NCBI GenBank assembly: GCA_031284385.1
Contig: JAISZZ010000026.1
Location: 1 to 7,272, forward strand
Source of the DNA: Treponema sp.
GTDB lineage: Bacteria > Spirochaetota > Spirochaetia > Treponematales > Breznakiellaceae
DNA: 7,272 nt
Reading direction: 5' to 3'
Below the pieces are notes generated by a model, which searched no databases, had not been told where the DNA came from, and saw only the letters and a program-made list of their open reading frames with translations. How positions within the stretch are numbered: position 1 is the stretch's first letter; each line of letters begins with the position of its first letter. Below, in pieces: positions 5,718 to 7,272 of this stretch. The position numbers and the translations under genes are program-made.

Positions 5718-6749
5718 ATGGTTGCTTCTCCGGCGACAATTTTAGATGTTGCTAAACTTGCGCGAGTTTCTCCTTCTACTGTTACTCACGCTTTAAACGG
5801 TAAACGGCCAGTTAGCCGAGAGACGAGGGATCGGATTGTATCCGCTATTAATACGCTCGGCTATATTCCATCACACAGCGCAAGTCATTTACGGAAAGGT
5901 ACCTCTGGTATTATCGGCTGTTACGCGCTTGACATTACCGAAGCCTTCGCCAGTAAAATTGTTAAAGGTATAGAACAGGGACTTGTCGGTAGCGATCTTT
6001 CAATGCTTTTTGTTTCTGGAGTTGAATTTGGGAACGATTTTCTAAAAGCTTTTCAATTTTTGCTACGCCATAATATCGATGGGCTGTTGCTCTGCCATCA
6101 TATCCCTACCATGTTGCAATCGGTCGGCACATTAAAAAATGCCGGTCTTCCTGTTATTTCGATAAATATGGAACTGGATGGTATAAAATCTATTTTTCCA
6201 GACAATTTAAACGGAGGAATAATCGCCGCCGATCATCTCTACGCATCGGGAATGCGTTGTCCCGCGATGATATGCGGTCCTGAAACTCGCATTTCGTCTA
6301 GGTTGCGTTTCGCGGGATTTAAAAAGAGAATCGATGAATTGGGCCTCAATTTTCCCTATAGCCGTTTTATTTACGGAGATTATAGTTACGAACATGGTTA
6401 TAACGCGGCGTTTCAACTTGTCGAAGGAGAATCGAATATTGACGGTATATGCTGCGCGAATGACTATATCGCCGCTGGCGCCATTAATCGGCTCACCGCG
6501 ATGGGCTACAAAATTCCGGAAGATATCAGAATTATCGGGTACGACAATCGCGATTTTTCCGAATTTTGGCCTATTCCTATTTCGACATTTGAACACCCCC
6601 TTGAGGAAATGGGTTTTTTCGGCATAAGCGCCCTACAGTGCGAACTCAGATCGGGAATTATAGATATGGAACCGCAGATATTGCAGCCTAAATTGATCCC
6701 TAGGACAAGCACAACCGGCGTCCGTGTACCGGACACAGACCTTCAATGA
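5718..6749 (+). CDS. LacI-family transcriptional repressor of the operon
   Basis: This 343-residue regulator has the standard two-part layout. Residues 6-27 form the helix-turn-helix (ILDVAKLARVSPSTVTHALN), followed by VSRETRDRI and the LGYIPS segment, then the hinge helix SHSASHLRKG (52-61) with Leu58 as the likely minor-groove wedge. From about residue 63 it is a periplasmic-binding-protein-like ligand domain with Asp162-Asn163, Arg196 in SRLRFAGF, CANDYIAAGA (246-255) and IGYDN (273-277), positions that contact sugar effectors in the family. ATG 5718 is 12 bases after the previous stop and has only a weak AGGA (5709-5712), consistent with low production. As the last gene of the operon it should repress its own synthesis through the palindrome at 205-218. 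The ligand is probably the transported sugar or a product of the dehydrogenases. Confidence 0.95.
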   Translation: MVASPATILDVAKLARVSPSTVTHALNGKRPVSRETRDRIVSAINTLGYIPSHSASHLRKGTSGIIGCYALDITEAFASKIVKGIEQGLVGSDLSMLFVSGVEFGNDFLKAFQFLLRHNIDGLLLCHHIPTMLQSVGTLKNAGLPVISINMELDGIKSIFPDNLNGGIIAADHLYASGMRCPAMICGPETRISSRLRFAGFKKRIDELGLNFPYSRFIYGDYSYEHGYNAAFQLVEGESNIDGICCANDYIAAGAINRLTAMGYKIPEDIRIIGYDNRDFSEFWPIPISTFEHPLEEMGFFGISALQCELRSGIIDMEPQILQPKLIPRTSTTGVRVPDTDLQ

Positions 6750-6778
6750 TTTCCCGTAACTCATTCCGGTTTATCGCC

Positions 6779-6814
6779 AGGGGGATGTGGATTCTTATGT
6801 CCCCTTTTTTCTTC
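6779..6814 (+). terminator. Probable intrinsic terminator of the operon
   Basis: AGGGGGA (6779-6785) pairs with TCCCCT (6800-6805) leaving one G bulged, around a 14-base loop, and is followed by a run of six T (6805-6810) then CTT. It starts 29 bases after the repressor stop. The large loop and bulge make it less than ideal, but the G/C stem and T run are in the right order and place. Confidence 0.6.
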
Positions 6815-6843
6815 GGCAAGGTATGATTTTACCGGAAATTTAT

Positions 6844-6870
6844 CGCCTCTTTTCTTTTTGTCCAGAGGCG
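6844..6870 (+). repeat. Second hairpin downstream of the operon
   Basis: CGCCTCT (6844-6850) and AGAGGCG (6864-6870) are perfect 7-base arms around a 13-base pyrimidine-rich loop. On the + strand only CTTGTTTT follows, a weak U tract, so it may act as a back-up terminator. On the - strand no U run follows. Confidence 0.4.
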
Positions 6871-7083
6871 CTTGTTTTGACGAATGTGTTTTTTCCTTCT
6901 TCGGAATCATTAGCGGCTCGAATGCCCCGTTCCGGTCACGGACCCGGATAGCCATCGTTCTGGAACGGATACACCCTCAAGACAGGGCTGGCCAATGTAA
7001 TATACAAGCCGAGGGCCGATGTTTCTGCCGCGTTTAACCGCTCACATAGTGAATTTCCGTACATCCTCGTGATGCCTAAAAAT

Positions 7084-7127
7084 AAAATCTAGTCGAAAAA
7101 GCGGAAGCCTAATAACTAAAAATCTAG
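7084..7127 (+). repeat. Short direct repeat AAAATCTAG, two copies
   Basis: The 9-mer occurs at 7084-7092 and 7119-7127, 35 bases apart start to start, just upstream of the transposase. It could be a remnant of element-end or target-duplication sequence. In A/T-rich DNA two copies of a 9-mer can also arise by chance. Confidence 0.25.
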
Positions 7128-7142
7128 CCCAAATATAAAATA

Positions 7143-7162
7143 GTCCCCCAGTAAGGCGGGAC
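7143..7162 (+). promoter_or_regulatory. Hairpin over the upstream ribosome site of the transposase gene
   Basis: GTCCCCC (7143-7149) pairs with GGCGGGAC (7155-7162) around the loop AGTAA, with one C bulged. The 3' arm contains most of AAGGCGGG (7153-7160), the purine-rich site that would serve an ATG at 7165. Insertion sequences often hide the transposase ribosome site in a hairpin to limit expression. It may also be part of the element's end sequence. Confidence 0.4.
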
Positions 7163-7164
7163 AA

Positions 7165-7272
7165 ATGAGGCTGGATATGCACAGTAGACGAGAAATCCTC
7201 AAAGCCAATTTTGAGGAGTATCAACGGGCGTCGAAAAAAGGGCGCAAGGAATTGCTGGATAGGCTCGTGCCG
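7165..7272 (+). CDS. Transposase of the integrase-catalytic-domain type, N-terminal fragment
   Basis: The frame opens after TAG at 7141-7143 and runs to the end of the window. There are two in-frame starts: ATG 7165, behind AAGGCGGG, and ATG 7177, 6 bases behind GAGG (7167-7170). From the second start the protein begins MHSRREILKANFEEY and continues QRASKKGRKELLDRLVP. This resembles the N-terminal helical DNA-binding segment of DDE transposases annotated as integrase catalytic region, which share the pattern Y-x-[KR]-A-[SG]-K-K-x(3,4)-[IL]-L-D before a TGxNRxY motif that would lie just beyond the window. The catalytic domain is not visible, so family and intactness stay open. It lies downstream of the operon terminator and is not part of the operon. 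Confidence 0.55.
   Translation, partial: MRLDMHSRREILKANFEEYQRASKKGRKELLDRLVP

Larger units (their letters stand above)
6815..7142. other. Gene-poor stretch with unassigned short reading frames
   Basis: Between the operon terminator and the next transposase I find no gene I can support. Three short frames are open. On the - strand, 6955 to 6761 encodes 64 residues rich in Lys (VRDRNGAFEPLMIPKKEK, then KKKRGDKF). Also on the - strand, 7064 to 6936 encodes 42 residues ending YPFQNDGYPGP. On the + strand, 6952 to 7092 is open without a start codon (SFWNGYTLKTGLANVIYKP...), with a beta-strand-like alternation. They overlap each other and lack good ribosome sites, so at most one is real. The patch looks like decayed accessory DNA between the operon and a mobile element. 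Confidence 0.4.

Noticed and set aside
1..7272. CRISPR array, tRNA, riboswitch or defence/antiphage system
   Set aside because: I saw no regularly spaced repeats, tRNA-like fold, known aptamer signature or defence-type domain; the content is a sugar operon with flanking mobile elements.

Overview
The window holds one complete, co-directional carbohydrate uptake and processing operon (252-6749, + strand) between the ends of two unrelated mobile elements. Operon order: lipoprotein solute-binding protein, two CUT1-type ABC permeases, two Gfo/Idh/MocA-family dehydrogenases, and a LacI-family repressor. Gene spacing is tight (an 8-nt overlap between the permeases, 12-nt gaps around the second dehydrogenase). 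No transporter ATPase is encoded, which is common for CUT1 systems that share an ATPase made elsewhere. The organism is probably a bacterium with moderate GC content. A spirochaete such as a gut Treponema fits the relaxed lipobox (FSAC), the CUT1/Gfo-Idh/LacI arrangement and the kind of transposases at the edges, but this is inference and no rRNA or housekeeping gene is present to settle it.

Left edge (1-251): bases 1-117 read as the last 38 codons of an IS1-like transposase, and the element probably ends near 143 (GGATCACC, i.e. GGTGATCC inward on the other strand). Immediately next to it is a near-consensus sigma-70 promoter: an A/T tract at the UP-element position, TTGACA 169-174, a 17-bp spacer, and TATACT 192-197. 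A perfect 14-bp palindrome with a central CG (TCAAAACGTTTTGA, 205-218) lies on the predicted start of transcription and is a textbook LacI-family operator. A second inverted repeat (224-238) lies between it and the ribosome binding site.

Operon logic: the lipoprotein captures a sugar or sugar derivative, the two permeases import it with a shared ATPase, and the two NAD(P)-type dehydrogenases probably oxidise and re-reduce, or epimerise, the imported compound or its products. The repressor is encoded last in the same transcript, so it probably represses its own operon until the ligand binds. The substrate cannot be read from the sequence. The two-dehydrogenase, no-hydrolase, no-kinase composition is the most interesting biology here. 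The second dehydrogenase also has an unusual dinucleotide-binding loop (ALDHGHIYG in place of GxGxxG/A).

Right edge (6750-7272): a probable intrinsic terminator (6779-6814) closes the operon. A gene-poor stretch of about 390 bases follows, with a second hairpin and short reading frames on both strands that I cannot assign. At the end the first 32-36 codons of another transposase (integrase-catalytic-domain type) run off the window, with a hairpin covering its upstream ribosome binding site. I see no CRISPR array, tRNA, rRNA or riboswitch.
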